This document shows positions 62,363 through 64,000 of a stretch of 64,000 bases of DNA, one piece after another. Source of the stretch: Flavobacterium branchiicola (GTDB lineage Bacteria; Bacteroidota; Bacteroidia; Flavobacteriales; Flavobacteriaceae); NCBI RefSeq assembly GCF_018383905.1, contig NZ_JAGYWA010000002.1, forward strand, positions 193,262 through 257,261, in the 5' to 3' direction. Under the pieces are notes generated by a model that searched no databases, was not told where the DNA came from, and worked only from the letters and a program-made list of their open reading frames with translations. The translations under genes and the position numbers were made by a program. Within the stretch, counting starts at the first letter, position 1; every line of letters starts with the position of its first letter.

Positions 62363-63148
62363 CTATTTAGAAAGTAATTTTTTGATTTCGTTTGCTATGT
62401 TGTCTAAGTTTCCTTCAACATTTCCCATAGCAGTATATTTTACAATTCCGTTTTGATCAATCACAAAGTTTTTAGGAATTGAATTTACAGCATATTCGTT
62501 CCATATTTTTTGGTTTGGATCAATTCCGAAATTAAAACGAAGACCATCCTGGTTTAATTTGGCTACTTTTTTTGCCACTACATTTTCAGCTTCTCCAATT
62601 GAGATTGCTAAAAGTACAAAATCATCATTTTTAAACGGCTCCAATATTTTTGTTGGAATATCGTAAAACTCCTGTAAGCATGGTCCGCACCAGGTTGCCC
62701 AAAAATTAACGAGGACGACTTTGCCTTTTAAATCAGAAAGTTTTACCTCTTTTCCGTCTATTAATTTTACAATGAAGTCTTTTGCTGTGTCATTTACGTT
62801 CAATATATATTGTTCTTTTTTAGCTATTACTTTTGGTTCTTTTACTACGGATTGATTTTTTTTATCGTTTTCAATTTTTTCCTGTTCCGTATAAATCCCA
62901 ACTACTATAATAAACTCTTTATCACCAATTTTATCACCGAATTTTTTGGCTAATTCGTTTCTTTCTTCTTCGGTAACCCCTTTTGCCATTGACTTAACAT
63001 AACCCTCACTGCCATACTTTTCGACTTGTTCCATCGACACAATTTCATTATTGATTATAATAACGTTTTCAGGCTTTTTTGTCCCTTTATTCTGTGCGTG
63101 AAAAAGGTGCATTGTGAAAAGTAGTGTAAGACAAATAATTTTTTTCAT
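62363..63148 (-). CDS. TlpA-like thioredoxin-domain protein
   Basis: 261-residue exported protein with a signal peptide (MKKIICLTLLFTMHLFHA, cleavage before QNKGTK). A Lys/Glu-rich region of about 100 residues follows, then a TlpA/ResA-type thioredoxin domain with WCGPC (Cys154, Cys157) and the cis-Pro loop SIPKNFVID. It probably reduces periplasmic disulfides or heme-linked cysteines. The N-terminal segment (NVIIINNEIVSMEQVEKYGSEGYVKSM) resembles a small TonB-plug-like piece found in other Bacteroidota thioredoxins. Confidence 0.9.
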   Translation of the reverse strand: MKKIICLTLLFTMHLFHAQNKGTKKPENVIIINNEIVSMEQVEKYGSEGYVKSMAKGVTEEERNELAKKFGDKIGDKEFIIVVGIYTEQEKIENDKKNQSVVKEPKVIAKKEQYILNVNDTAKDFIVKLIDGKEVKLSDLKGKVVLVNFWATWCGPCLQEFYDIPTKILEPFKNDDFVLLAISIGEAENVVAKKVAKLNQDGLRFNFGIDPNQKIWNEYAVNSIPKNFVIDQNGIVKYTAMGNVEGNLDNIANEIKKLLSK

Positions 63149-63238
63149 TGGTTTGGCTTTATAGTTTTGATAAATATAATGCTTTTTTATAAGAGAAGTT
63201 TTAATTATTTACTGCCGATGCAAAAGAGCTACAGGTTA

Positions 63239-64000
63239 TTAATTAGTTAGTTTAGAATGGATTTGCTTCTGTTCGGAGAATTTAAGCAGAAAATCGGCAA
63301 TCATTTCTGTTTCCTCAACAAGAAAGCTAGGATTGAAGTATTTGATATAAGGAAGTAACTCGTCTAATGTGAGAATTTTTACAAACTGAAATTCCTCGAT
63401 TGGTTTTGTATTAGTAAAAAGAACAATGTTTTTTATTGGAACTTTTTTTCTTCCCCAATAATGATGAGCAAAATTCTGATTGATTTTGTTGATTTCATTA
63501 TTCATTATGTTGTATAATGCAAAATTGGTTCTAAGGATTTGTTGAACTGGAGATCGGAAATCTGAATTGTTTATAGAATTTGTGCTCCAATTTTTTGTTT
63601 CGATTAAGAAAATGCCTGCTGGAGAGAGAAGGAGATGGTCAATTTGAATGGAACAAATATGATCGTTATTGCTTTTATTGTAAATTGGAGGTTTAAAAGT
63701 GCAGCAAAAATCATTTATCAAGATGTAGTCGTCTGAGAGTTTTTTGAGTGTGTTTTCTACTTTTTGTTCGCCAATTGCTCCGTAAATGGTATTTTTTAGA
63801 TTTTCAATTATTTCTTTTTTCTTCTCAAATGTTTGTAAATCCAAGAAACTGCTTTCGCTTATTGCATCTTGAAAATTTGAGGTGAGATATTCGAAACGTT
63901 TGTTTTTTCTGGAAAGGGCTTTTTTTGTCTCGTAATTAAATTGAATAATTTCAAAATGAGATTTAATTTGGGCAAACCAAAATTTAGTACAGATCACTAA
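63239..64000 (-). CDS. NERD (nuclease-related) domain protein, partial at window edge
   Basis: At least 252 residues. The NERD core is seen in YGAIGEQKVENTLKKLSDDYILINDFC, IQIDHLLLSPAGIFLIETKNWS (the Asp and Glu-x-Lys positions of a restriction-endonuclease-like site) and SPVQQILRTNFALYN. The first in-frame start inside the window is GTG at 63997, preceded by an open Leu codon at the very edge. The true start may therefore lie outside the window, and I report the gene as running to the end. Confidence 0.85.
   Translation of the reverse strand, partial: LVICTKFWFAQIKSHFEIIQFNYETKKALSRKNKRFEYLTSNFQDAISESSFLDLQTFEKKKEIIENLKNTIYGAIGEQKVENTLKKLSDDYILINDFCCTFKPPIYNKSNNDHICSIQIDHLLLSPAGIFLIETKNWSTNSINNSDFRSPVQQILRTNFALYNIMNNEINKINQNFAHHYWGRKKVPIKNIVLFTNTKPIEEFQFVKILTLDELLPYIKYFNPSFLVEETEMIADFLLKFSEQKQIHSKLTN

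Overview
The window is chromosomal DNA of a Flavobacteriaceae member, most likely Flavobacterium. The basis is: AT-rich DNA; Bacteroidota-type promoters (TTG, about 16-22 nt, TANNTTTG) with few Shine-Dalgarno sites; typical gene neighbours (gyrA-TPR, rsfS-ftsH-LUD-cdsA-psd, ddl/PASTA-rluD); and Bacteroidota-specific families (OstA-like protein, DUF349 protein, RimB-RimK fusion). No rRNA, tRNA, prophage, CRISPR array or transposase gene was seen. The gene content is mostly housekeeping, but the intergenic DNA is unusually rich in several families of dispersed palindromic and direct repeats.

Layout. 1-715: three and a half copies of a 198-bp tandem repeat. 716-4555 (minus): threonine operon, consisting of a previously unlisted leader peptide with six consecutive Thr codons, thrA (aspartokinase/homoserine dehydrogenase) and thrB. 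5191-8769 (plus): histidine ammonia-lyase, then a DUF47 protein and a PiT phosphate transporter. 8926-13000: SUKH/HEAT protein, DUF421 membrane protein, a lipoprotein and a RimB-RimK fusion. 13140-19900: clpC divergent from gyrA and a TPR protein. 19970-29338 (all minus): OsmC, DUF349, outer-membrane protein, aroE, TPR, class-III aminotransferase, OstA-like protein. 29626-32616: GH13 and GH130 carbohydrate enzymes, convergent. 32685-38313 (minus): rsfS-ftsH, then LUD-cdsA-psd-acyl-CoA-binding protein-exported SOD, an envelope and phospholipid cluster. 38407-42679: birA, membrane protein, SRPBCC protein, pyrE divergent from a NUDIX gene, DUF4287. 42860-45268: accessory stretch with a DUF6882-like protein, an XRE regulator and a cyclic-phosphate-processing receiver gene between two 154-bp direct repeats. 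45461-55000: M14 peptidase, DEAD-box helicase, PhnA, tail-fibre-like protein, coaD, ddl, PASTA protein, rluD. 55106-64000: lipoprotein, half-degenerate double ABC ATPase, sulfurtransferase/ThuA/DUF1398 run, MscS channel, thioesterase, DUF1203, TlpA-like thioredoxin and a NERD protein running off the edge.

The points most worth following are: (1) the threonine/isoleucine attenuator leader, an apparent analogue of enterobacterial thrL; (2) hairpin elements whose two arms change together between copies and which sometimes serve as terminators or carry a promoter box; (3) a set of genes whose -7 box lies exactly 4 nt before the ATG, implying leaderless mRNAs, one box overlapping the start codon of the divergent gene; (4) the direct-repeat-flanked cREC gene; and (5) candidate structured RNAs at about 53062-53170 and 42687-42832.
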